From Bacteroidota bacterium (GTDB taxonomy: Bacteria > Bacteroidota > Bacteroidia > Chitinophagales > Chitinophagaceae), in contig JAFDXX010000023.1 in the NCBI GenBank assembly GCA_018267705.1, positions 301,769 through 365,768 on the forward strand: DNA of 64,000 bases, read 5' to 3'. Both the position numbers and the translations under genes were made by a program. Position 1 is the first letter of the stretch; each line of letters opens with the position of its first letter. Shown here in pieces: positions 27,528 through 34,678 of this stretch. A model generated the notes under the pieces. The model did no database searches. It was given only the letters and a program-made list of their open reading frames with translations, and was not told the origin of the DNA.

Positions 27528-28745
27528 TTGATGCAAAGATTTTTATTATTCGTTTTATTAATTTTTACGTTTTGTTCTTGCAATTCTCAACAAAACAAAC
27601 CTACTACTGTAGTTAATTTAAAAAAAAGTTTTCAATTCAGAACATTAACTGAAACTGAAAAAGAAAATTATACAAACGCCATTGAGCCATTGTACAATAA
27701 AATGTTGTTACAAAAAGGGTTTAATGGAGCTATTCTTTTAGCAAAAAACGGAGAAATAGTTTTTGAAGATTATCATGGTTATATAAATTTAAAAACTAAA
27801 AAAGCAATTACTGCAGAAACTCCTTTTCATTTAGCTTCCATCTCAAAAACATTTACGGGAATGACTATTTTGAAATTAATGGAACAAGGCAGGCTTGATT
27901 TAAATGATTCTATTCAAAAATATTTACCGCAATTCCCTTATCATGGCATCACCATCAAACATTTATTAACACATAGAAGTGGCTTACCTAATTATTTAAA
28001 TTTTACAGATAATGTAACCGTTCAAACTTATCAGGCAAAAAATAAAAGAGGCAAAACAATTATTAAAAAACGATATATAAAAAAGAAGTCTGAAATAACT
28101 AAAATGCTTACCAACCAAACATTATTAGAATATTTGGTTACAAAAAAACCTCCAATACAAGCATTGCCCGACAGAGTATATAATTATTGCAATACTAACT
28201 TTGCTATGTTAGCATTAATTGTTGAAAGTATTGTAGAACAACCTTTTCCACAATATATGCGTGATAGTGTTTTTATACCATTAGGAATGACACACACTTT
28301 TATCTTCAGTATAAAAGACTCTGCCAATTATATCCCAACATACAGAGGCAACTCCCCTTGGCCAATGGATAAATTAGATGCAGTTTATGGAGATAAAAAT
28401 GTATATAGCACCGTTAGAGATTTATTAGCATGGGATAAAGCATTATATGAAAATAAATTTATAAGTATTTTCACTTATAATCTTGCCATTCAACCTTATT
28501 CATACGAAAGAAGATTAGGCCATTACTATGGTTTAGGTTGGCATTTATTTAGTAACCCACCCGAACCAACCATTGTTTATCACAACGGCAAATGGCATGG
28601 AAGCAATACTGTTTTTAAACGATTGGTTCATGATACTGCAACCGTAATTATTCTTGGCAATAAACTTAACGGAAACATATACCGAGCCGGACAAATAAGC
28701 TCAGTATTTACAGGCCGAAGCGATACCACACAATTAATTGAATAA
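27528..28745 (+). CDS. Beta-lactamase-fold serine hydrolase, lipoprotein
   Basis: A 405-residue protein with a lipoprotein signal (lipobox around FCSC, C18). The class C beta-lactamase / DD-peptidase fold is marked by S104-I-S-K107 (HLASISKTFTGM) and the Y-x-N motif in VYNYCNTNFAM. A His-containing HNGKWHGSN segment near the C-terminus stands in place of the KTG motif. Such proteins are esterases, peptidases or cell-wall enzymes; true beta-lactamase activity is unlikely. It is probably anchored in the outer or inner membrane. A single-gene unit. Confidence 0.88.
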   Translation: MMQRFLLFVLLIFTFCSCNSQQNKPTTVVNLKKSFQFRTLTETEKENYTNAIEPLYNKMLLQKGFNGAILLAKNGEIVFEDYHGYINLKTKKAITAETPFHLASISKTFTGMTILKLMEQGRLDLNDSIQKYLPQFPYHGITIKHLLTHRSGLPNYLNFTDNVTVQTYQAKNKRGKTIIKKRYIKKKSEITKMLTNQTLLEYLVTKKPPIQALPDRVYNYCNTNFAMLALIVESIVEQPFPQYMRDSVFIPLGMTHTFIFSIKDSANYIPTYRGNSPWPMDKLDAVYGDKNVYSTVRDLLAWDKALYENKFISIFTYNLAIQPYSYERRLGHYYGLGWHLFSNPPEPTIVYHNGKWHGSNTVFKRLVHDTATVIILGNKLNGNIYRAGQISSVFTGRSDTTQLIE

Positions 28746-28766
28746 ATATTTAAAATACAAGTATAT

Positions 28767-28802
28767 TTTGTTAAAAAATTGAAGCGTTTCCCCCTATTTT
28801 TG
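28767..28802 (+). promoter_or_regulatory. Predicted Bacteroidota promoter of the pyrophosphatase gene
   Basis: TTTG at 28767-28770 and TATTTTTG at 28795-28802 give TTTG-N24-TAnnTTTG, with a spacer slightly longer than usual. The predicted start of transcription leaves a leader of about 30 bases before the ATG at 28840. Confidence 0.5.
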
Positions 28803-28839
28803 TCATCCCTATAAAAACCCAAAAAAATAAAAATCGCTT

Positions 28840-31062
28840 ATGAACAATTATCTTTTTTATGCAGTTCCTGTAATGGGAATTATTGGACTACTTTACACGT
28901 TAATTAAATTTAATTGGGTTGCTAAACAAGATTCCGGCAATAGCAGAATGAAAGAAATTAGCACCTATATTGCTGAAGGAGCCATGGCTTTTTTAAAAGC
29001 CGAATGGAAAATTTTAGGATATTTTGTTGTAGTAGTAGCTCTTCTTTTAGGATTTATGGCAAGCAAAAACCCTCATTCAGATTGGACAATTGCCGTATCA
29101 TTTGTAATTGGTGCAGTAAGTAGTGCTGTTGCCGGTTTGATTGGAATGAAAATAGCCACAAAAGCTAATGTACGCACTGCAAATGCAGCTCGTACAAGCT
29201 TATCAAAAGCATTAAAAGTTTCTTTTACAGGTGGTTCTGTAATGGGCTTAGGCGTTGCAGGATTAGCAGTATTAGGCTTAGGTGGTTTATTCTTAATATT
29301 AAAAGCATATTTTGCTCCTGCAAGTGTTGATAGTGCTGAAATGGTTAAAACAATTGAAGTATTAACCGGCTTTTCTTTAGGTGCAGAAAGTATTGCATTA
29401 TTCGCCCGCGTAGGTGGCGGTATTTACACCAAAGCTGCCGATGTAGGTGCAGATTTAGTTGGAAAAGTAGAAGCAGGTATTCCTGAAGATGACCCACGCA
29501 ACCCCGCAACTATTGCAGATAATGTAGGCGATAATGTAGGTGATGTGGCTGGTATGGGTGCAGATCTTTTCGGTTCTTATGTTGCAACAGTTTTAGCTAC
29601 AATGGTATTAGGACAAGAAACAAAATCTATTGATAATTTTGGCGGATACGCCCCCATTCTTTTACCAATGTTAATTGCAGGTGTGGGTATTATCTTCTCT
29701 ATTATAGGAACATTATTTGTTCGTGTTAGCGATGCAGCAGGTATTAGTACAAGCAATGTACAAAAAGCATTAAACATGGGCAACTGGGGTTCTATTATTT
29801 TAACAGCTATAGCTTGTGTTGGTTTAGTAAAATATATACTTCCTGAAACAATGGAATTACGCGGACAAACATTTACAAGCAATGGCGTTTTAGGTGCTAT
29901 TGCAGTAGGTTTAGTTGTAGGAACATTAATGAGTATTATTACAGAATATTATACTGCAATGGGCAAACGCCCCGTACTTTCTATCATCCGTCAATCAGGA
30001 ACAGGGCATGCTACCAACGTAATAGGTGGTTTAGCCATTGGCATGGAAAGTACACTTTTACCAATTATTGTTTTGGCAGGAGGTATTTGGGGAAGTTTTG
30101 CTTGTGCAGGTTTATACGGTGTAGCAATTGCTGCAGCAGGTATGATGGCTACAACAGCTATGCAATTAGCTATTGATGCTTTTGGACCAATTGCTGATAA
30201 TGCAGGTGGTATTGCTGAAATGAGTGAATTACCTGGAGAAGTTAGAGAAAAAACCGATGTTTTAGATGCGGTAGGAAACACAACTGCAGCAACAGGTAAA
30301 GGTTTTGCTATTGCCTCTGCTGCATTAACTGCTTTGGCATTATTTGCAGCTTATGTTGGTGTAGTAAATAATAATGGTTATGCAATGGCAGGTATTGATA
30401 TTTATAAAGCTAAGGTATTAGCTTGCCTATTTGTTGGTGCTATGATTCCGTTTATATTTTCATCTTTGGCAATACGTGCTGTAGGGCAAGCTGCAATGGC
30501 AATGGTTGAAGAAGTTCGTCGCCAGTTTAAATCTATTCCGGGAATTATGGAAGGAACAGGAAAACCTGAATATGATAAATGTGTAGCTATTTCTACCGAC
30601 GCCTCTATTAAAAAAATGATGTTACCGGGTGCTATCGCAATTATTTCTCCTTTAATTATTGGTTTTATTTTAGGGCCCGAAGCATTAGGCGGTTTTTTAG
30701 CAGGTGCAACTGTAAGTGGTGTTTTAATGGGAATGTTTCAAAACAATGCAGGTGGTGCTTGGGATAATGCAAAAAAATCTTTTGAGAAAGGTGTGGAAAT
30801 AAATGGTGTTGTTCATTATAAAAAATCTGAACCACATAAAGCATCGGTAACAGGTGATACAGTTGGTGATCCTTTTAAAGATACTTCAGGACCATCAATG
30901 AATATTTTAATTAAATTAATGAGTATTGTTTCTTTAGTAGTGGCTCCTACATTGGCTCAATTACATAAAGATAATGCTACTACAAAAATTGAAAAGAAAG
31001 TAGATGTGCATGTTGTGAAAGTTAATCAATTAACTAAAGCCAATACCATAACACTTAAATAA
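28840..31062 (+). CDS. hppA: Membrane-bound ion-pumping pyrophosphatase, K+-dependent type
   Basis: A 740-residue protein with about 16 helices and the family's pyrophosphate-binding stretches [33 protein letters not shown] and [17 protein letters not shown], plus [26 protein letters not shown] near the end. It couples pyrophosphate hydrolysis to ion transport. [10 protein letters not shown] carries Ala at the position that is Lys in K+-independent enzymes, placing it in the K+-dependent group, whose members pump H+, Na+ or both; this cannot be decided by eye. A charged tail of about 40 residues follows the last helix. Monocistronic with promoter and terminator visible. Confidence 0.95.
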   Translation: MNNYLFYAVPVMGIIGLLYTLIKFNWVAKQDSGNSRMKEISTYIAEGAMAFLKAEWKILGYFVVVVALLLGFMASKNPHSDWTIAVSFVIGAVSSAVAGLIGMKIATKANVRTANAARTSLSKALKVSFTGGSVMGLGVAGLAVLGLGGLFLILKAYFAPASVDSAEMVKTIEVLTGFSLGAESIALFARVGGGIYTKAADVGADLVGKVEAGIPEDDPRNPATIADNVGDNVGDVAGMGADLFGSYVATVLATMVLGQETKSIDNFGGYAPILLPMLIAGVGIIFSIIGTLFVRVSDAAGISTSNVQKALNMGNWGSIILTAIACVGLVKYILPETMELRGQTFTSNGVLGAIAVGLVVGTLMSIITEYYTAMGKRPVLSIIRQSGTGHATNVIGGLAIGMESTLLPIIVLAGGIWGSFACAGLYGVAIAAAGMMATTAMQLAIDAFGPIADNAGGIAEMSELPGEVREKTDVLDAVGNTTAATGKGFAIASAALTALALFAAYVGVVNNNGYAMAGIDIYKAKVLACLFVGAMIPFIFSSLAIRAVGQAAMAMVEEVRRQFKSIPGIMEGTGKPEYDKCVAISTDASIKKMMLPGAIAIISPLIIGFILGPEALGGFLAGATVSGVLMGMFQNNAGGAWDNAKKSFEKGVEINGVVHYKKSEPHKASVTGDTVGDPFKDTSGPSMNILIKLMSIVSLVVAPTLAQLHKDNATTKIEKKVDVHVVKVNQLTKANTITLK

Positions 31063-31140
31063 GCTGATTAGAAAACAGCATGTACAAGAGTGCGACGCAA
31101 CAGTTGCTGATATTTATACTTAAGCTCACACAATAAAATT

Positions 31141-31172
31141 AAAATCTCTTCTAAATATAGAAGGGATTTTTT
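31141..31172 (+). terminator. Terminator after the pyrophosphatase gene
   Basis: The arms 31141-31152 and 31159-31170 pair over 12 positions with one G-T pair and a 6-base loop, followed by T's. It starts 79 bp after the stop codon. Confidence 0.8.
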
Positions 31173-31190
31173 ATTAATACTGCTTTACCA

Positions 31191-31198
31191 TATTTTTG
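31191..31198 (+). promoter_or_regulatory. -7 element (TATTTTTG) close to the first small cysteine-protein gene
   Basis: An exact TAnnTTTG match ends 10 bp before the ATG at 31209, directly after the preceding terminator. If used, the mRNA leader would be only a few bases long. No clear -33 TTTG is visible. Confidence 0.35.
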
Positions 31199-31208
31199 TT
31201 TAGTGACG

Positions 31209-31484
31209 ATGGAAACTCAAAATATTACTGCCAAAAAAAGCAATAGACTTGTTATAGGAGTTGCTACCTTTTTAGTGTTTGTTATAGTAGCATCTCCCTA
31301 CACGAATATGTTTGGAAGATCATATAAATCTTATAACGATTATACTTGTTGTAAAGAAGGGCAGCTATACACTTATCATTATTATGCAGAATATTTTTTT
31401 TGGATTAAAGTAAAAACAGGTTTTTCAAAAGAAAAAATTGGCAAGCCTTCTGCCGGCGGTTGTAATATTGAATGCCCTCGCTAA
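31209..31484 (+). CDS. Small membrane-anchored protein with CC and GCNIEC motifs, copy 1
   Basis: I do not recognise this 91-residue protein. It has an N-terminal membrane helix (about 14-32, VIGVATFLVFVIVASPYTN) and an exported part of about 60 residues containing DYTCC, QLYTYHYY, FFW and the ending GCNIECPR. The four conserved cysteines suggest disulphides or a metal site. Just over half of the exported part is identical to the next gene, so the pair arose by duplication. The ATG at 31209 is used because the in-frame GTG at 31203 only adds two residues. It follows a terminator and precedes copy 2, which has its own promoter. Confidence 0.8.
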   Translation: METQNITAKKSNRLVIGVATFLVFVIVASPYTNMFGRSYKSYNDYTCCKEGQLYTYHYYAEYFFWIKVKTGFSKEKIGKPSAGGCNIECPR

Positions 31485-31508
31485 TAGCAATTATTTGCTA
31501 AATAAAAT

Positions 31509-31538
31509 TTTGGTTTTGTAGTTAAAAACCTACATTTG
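31509..31538 (+). promoter_or_regulatory. Predicted promoter of the second small cysteine-protein gene
   Basis: TTTG at 31509-31512 and TACATTTG at 31531-31538 form TTTG-N18-TAnnTTTG. The -7 element lies within a short inverted repeat (CTACA-TT-TGTAG, 31530-31541). The ATG follows 35 bp later, so this copy can be expressed independently of copy 1. Confidence 0.55.
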
Positions 31539-31573
31539 TAGTAGAAAATCTAATCATCCTAAAACAATTTCCT

Positions 31574-31834
31574 ATGTTTAGCCGTATTAAGTTAAACCTC
31601 GTTATCGTTTTTATTTCTCTTACAATTGTTGCAGTTACTGCATTAGTTCCCAACTCTACAATGTTTGGTAAAAAGTTTAAATCTAGTATGGATTATACTT
31701 GTTGCAAAGGCAACCAGTTGTATATTCATCATTTTTACACCAAGCAGTTTTTTTGGGCAGAAGTAGGCAGTGGTTATGAATCTGAGCCTATTGGTGGTAA
31801 AGCAGATGGCTGCAATATTGAATGTGGTGAATAA
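31574..31834 (+). CDS. Small membrane-anchored protein with CC and GCNIEC motifs, copy 2
   Basis: An 86-residue protein of unknown function, paralogous to the preceding gene. One N-terminal helix (about 7-26, LNLVIVFISLTIVAVTALV) is followed by an exported segment with MFGKKFKSS, DYTCC, QLYIHHFY, FFWAEVGSGY and GCNIECGE. Compared with copy 1 the N-terminal region diverges while the Cys/aromatic framework is kept, suggesting selection on the exported part. The HH pair near the middle together with the cysteines could bind metal; this is inference. The hydroxylase-type gene begins 73 bp downstream with its own promoter-like element. Confidence 0.8.
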   Translation: MFSRIKLNLVIVFISLTIVAVTALVPNSTMFGKKFKSSMDYTCCKGNQLYIHHFYTKQFFWAEVGSGYESEPIGGKADGCNIECGE

Positions 31835-31871
31835 AAACATAATCAACTAAATCACTTGAGCATTTTGCCTT

Positions 31872-31904
31872 AAAAGCATTGTATTTTTGAGGTGAAATGC
31901 TTTT
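31872..31904 (+). promoter_or_regulatory. Inverted repeat enclosing a -7 element before the hydroxylase-type gene
   Basis: AAAAGCATT (31872-31880) and AATGCTTTT (31896-31904) are perfect 9-base complements around a 15-base loop that contains TATTTTTG (31882-31889), a TAnnTTTG match. The right arm ends 3 bases before the ATG at 31908. It could be an operator, a hairpin at the start of the mRNA, or chance in AT-rich DNA. Confidence 0.4.
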
Positions 31905-31907
31905 GTT

Positions 31908-32798
31908 ATGCCACAATTTCCCAATATTTTACTTCATGCTGTTCCGGGTTTTATTTTATTAATTATTGTTGAGGTTATTTATGCAATAAAACTACAAAGA
32001 GAGTTTTATGAAATAAAAGATACAGCAACCAGTATAAGTTTAGGATTGGGTAATTTATTCATTGGCATTGTTACCAAAGGTTTTATTTTATTGTTTTTTA
32101 CATGGATTTACACATACAGATTTTTTACTATACCTTATAATATTTGGTGGGCGTGGGTTTTATGTTTTTTTGCTGATGATTTTAGTTATTATTGGTTTCA
32201 TAGAATGGCACATAGTATAAGATGGTTTTGGGCAAGCCATGTAGTGCATCACTCATCTGAACATTATAATCTTGCTGCCGCATTACGTCAAACTTGGACG
32301 GGTAATTTAACCGGTGCTTTTATTTTTTGGGCATGGATGCCTTTAATAGGTTTTCATCCGGGAATGATTATGCTAATGCAATCTATTAGTTTGCTTTACC
32401 AATTTTGGATTCATACCGAAGTCATCAATAAATTTCCAAAATGGTTTGAGTTTATTTTTAATACTCCCTCACACCATAGAGTGCATCATGGAAGTGATTT
32501 ATTATATCTTGATAAAAACCATGCAGGTACTTTAATTATTTGGGATAGAATGTTCGGCACATTTCAACCCGAAATTTTTACACCTACTTACGGATTAACA
32601 AAAAATGTAAAAACATATAATCCTGTAAAAGTTGCATTCTTTGAATGGATAAATATTAGTAAAGATTTAAAGAAACCAAAAGGTTTGAAATATTTTTTAT
32701 CATACTTATTTAATGCTCCGGGTTGGAGCCATGATGGAAGTTCGAAAACAACAAAACAACTTAGAAAGGAAGAAAAAAATATTACCACCACTAAATAG
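31908..32798 (+). CDS. Fatty acid hydroxylase / sterol desaturase superfamily membrane protein
   Basis: A 296-residue protein with three to four N-terminal helices and the superfamily's di-iron histidine boxes: YWFHRMAHSIRWFWASHVVHHSSEHYN (HxxxH then HxxHH) around 102-128, and SHHRVHHG near 188-195. These enzymes hydroxylate or desaturate lipids using oxygen. Bacteroidota members are generally of unknown substrate. The C-terminal 40 residues are basic and hydrophilic. A single gene, 103 bp before norC, whose transcription is governed by its own FNR-type site. Confidence 0.9.
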   Translation: MPQFPNILLHAVPGFILLIIVEVIYAIKLQREFYEIKDTATSISLGLGNLFIGIVTKGFILLFFTWIYTYRFFTIPYNIWWAWVLCFFADDFSYYWFHRMAHSIRWFWASHVVHHSSEHYNLAAALRQTWTGNLTGAFIFWAWMPLIGFHPGMIMLMQSISLLYQFWIHTEVINKFPKWFEFIFNTPSHHRVHHGSDLLYLDKNHAGTLIIWDRMFGTFQPEIFTPTYGLTKNVKTYNPVKVAFFEWINISKDLKKPKGLKYFLSYLFNAPGWSHDGSSKTTKQLRKEEKNITTTK

Positions 32799-32819
32799 CA
32801 TTACATTAATCACCCTAAC

Positions 32820-32837
32820 CTATGATTATAATCATAG
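32820..32837 (+). promoter_or_regulatory. Predicted FNR-type operator upstream of norC
   Basis: CTATGATTATAATCATAG is a perfect 18-base palindrome containing TGAT-TATA-ATCA, the FNR core with 4-base spacer. Its centre is about 73 bp before the norC ATG, nearly the same as at ccoS (72 bp). It is the best of the three FNR-type sites in the window. Confidence 0.7.
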
Positions 32838-32901
32838 ATTAGAGCACTCGAAACATAGTAATTTGCAACATTGCATTTAATTAATTCGGGAATTTTTTAC
32901 T

Positions 32902-33300
32902 ATGGCAGATAAGATTAAAGTATTGGTGATATTGTGTCTTTTAATTTTATTTCTCAGTTATTCATTTTATTTATATAAATTAAATTACAGCTCTGTACAT
33001 TCTGCCACTACATTAGCAGACAAAGGCAAAATACTTTGGCAAACAAAAAACTGTGGAGCATGTCATCAGATATATGGTTTAGGCGGGTATTTAGGTCCAG
33101 ACCTTACCAATATTTATTCTTCCAAAGGCGATGAACATATTAAAGCTTTTTTACATGCTGGAACTGATATAATGCCAACTTTTAATTTAAGCGATAGTGA
33201 GGTTACAGAAATTGTAGCTTATTTAAAAAGTATTGATGCCACAGGTGTTGCAGCTCCGAGTAAATTAAAAATAAAACAAGATGGCAGCATTGAAAGATAA
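32902..33300 (+). CDS. norC: NorC-like membrane-anchored monoheme cytochrome c
   Basis: A 132-residue protein with an N-terminal membrane anchor (about 5-25) and one heme c site C51-G-A-C54-H55, followed by QIYGLGGYLGPDLTN, the typical NorC segment, and a probable axial Met91 (DIMPTF). NorC hands electrons from soluble donors to the catalytic subunit NorB of cytochrome-c-type NO reductase. Its end overlaps the norB start by 20 bases, so the two are coupled. It is the first gene after the FNR-type palindrome. It is a little shorter than proteobacterial NorC. Confidence 0.88.
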   Translation: MADKIKVLVILCLLILFLSYSFYLYKLNYSSVHSATTLADKGKILWQTKNCGACHQIYGLGGYLGPDLTNIYSSKGDEHIKAFLHAGTDIMPTFNLSDSEVTEIVAYLKSIDATGVAAPSKLKIKQDGSIER

Positions 33301-34633
33301 TAAACCTAAAGAGAACCTATCCTCTAATAATACAATTGGCACACAATATATTTTTGTAGCATTAATTCTATTATTGTGTACTTTATTATTTGGCATATTG
33401 GGTGCACTGCAATATGTAATTCCCGGTTTGTTTAGAAATAATTTTTCATTTGAAAAAGTACGCCCTCTGCACGTTTCATCTGCAGTATTTTGGATATTAC
33501 TCTCCGCATGTGGTATTGTAAATTATTACTTAGCTTCTATTAAAGGAAAACTATGGTCAAATAAATTGTATAAATGGCAATGGTATTTATTGATTATAGC
33601 TATTATATTAATTCTTTCATCTTATATTTTAGGAATATTTGGAGGCAGAGAGTATTGGGAATTTCATCCTGTTTTAGCTGTACCAATAATAATTGCCTGG
33701 ATATTGTTTATTATAAATGTATTTAAATCAATCAATGGTTTTCGCAACCAACCGGTATATATATGGATGTGGATGACAGGTGTTGTATTTTTTCTTTTTA
33801 CTTTTTTAGAATCTTATTTGTGGCTTATTCCGGCCTTTCGTGCAAATGTTGTAAAAGACATGACAATACAATGGAAGTCTTATGGTTCAATGGTTGGTGG
33901 ATGGAATATGTTAATATATGGTTCAAGCATTTATTTGTTAGATAAAATTTCAGGAACCGAAAAATACAGTTATTCTAGAATAGCATTTGTAATTTATTTT
34001 CTAGGTTTATTTAATTTAATGTTTAATTGGGGGCATCATATTTATACACTTCCTATTCCTAAATACATTCAATATATTAGTTATGCAGTAAGCATGACAG
34101 AGTTATTTTTATTAGGAAGAATAATTTATTATTGGAAAACTTCAATTAATACAGCAAAAAAACATTATCATATTTTATCGTATCGTTTCTTGATTGCAGC
34201 AGATGTATGGATTTTTTTAACCTTACTATTAGCTATCGCAATGTCTATTCCTGCCATTAATATTTATACACACGGTACACATATTACTGTTGCACATACA
34301 ATGGGTGCAACAATTGGTATTAATAGTTTTTTATTACTATCTTTTGTATTTGATATGTTTAATACACACAACCAAAAAATTATACATAAAATTACTATAG
34401 GGCTCTATATTACATTAGCTGCACTTTTTGTTTTTTGGATCAGTTTAATTATTGCAGGAGTAATAAAAGCAAATTGGCAAATGCATAATTATACCAGTAT
34501 CCCTTTTAGTGTTATGATGCATACTTTACATCCTTATTTTATTAGCTTTTTAATTGCAGGAATAGTAGCATCAATAGGTATTTTCATCATTGTTTTTACT
34601 TTATTTAGTTATAATATCAAACAAAAATCTTAA
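33281..34633 (+). CDS. norB: NorB-like heme-copper oxidase superfamily subunit with altered active site
   Basis: A 450-residue, roughly 12-helix protein of the cNOR type without the N-terminal extension of quinol-dependent enzymes. Retained: H64 (RPLHVSS, heme b), H252-H253 (NWGHH, two FeB ligands), E274 and H339 (VAHTMGATIG, heme b3). Changed, judged by an ungapped alignment to the Pseudomonas helix HLWVEGVWE...KITG: that helix reads YGSMVGGWN here, so the FeB histidine becomes Tyr201, and the two glutamates become Val205 and Asn209. The low-spin heme ligand in HGH becomes Met341. NO reduction remains the most likely job given NorC and the neighbours, but a different NOR subfamily or activity is possible. 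Confidence 0.8.
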   Translation: MAALKDNKPKENLSSNNTIGTQYIFVALILLLCTLLFGILGALQYVIPGLFRNNFSFEKVRPLHVSSAVFWILLSACGIVNYYLASIKGKLWSNKLYKWQWYLLIIAIILILSSYILGIFGGREYWEFHPVLAVPIIIAWILFIINVFKSINGFRNQPVYIWMWMTGVVFFLFTFLESYLWLIPAFRANVVKDMTIQWKSYGSMVGGWNMLIYGSSIYLLDKISGTEKYSYSRIAFVIYFLGLFNLMFNWGHHIYTLPIPKYIQYISYAVSMTELFLLGRIIYYWKTSINTAKKHYHILSYRFLIAADVWIFLTLLLAIAMSIPAINIYTHGTHITVAHTMGATIGINSFLLLSFVFDMFNTHNQKIIHKITIGLYITLAALFVFWISLIIAGVIKANWQMHNYTSIPFSVMMHTLHPYFISFLIAGIVASIGIFIIVFTLFSYNIKQKS

Positions 34634-34678
34634 TATTATATAGTGCATTTTCAATAGCAATCAATAAACATAAGTTGA

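Noticed and set aside
27528..28745. True antibiotic-resistance beta-lactamase
   Set aside because: The SxxK and YxN motifs are shared by many esterases and peptidases, the KTG box is replaced, and it is a lipoprotein with no ampR-type regulator.
31203..31208. GTG start two codons before the ATG of the first small cysteine-protein gene
   Set aside because: It adds only two residues and lies too close to the -7 element; the ATG at 31209 is the simpler choice.
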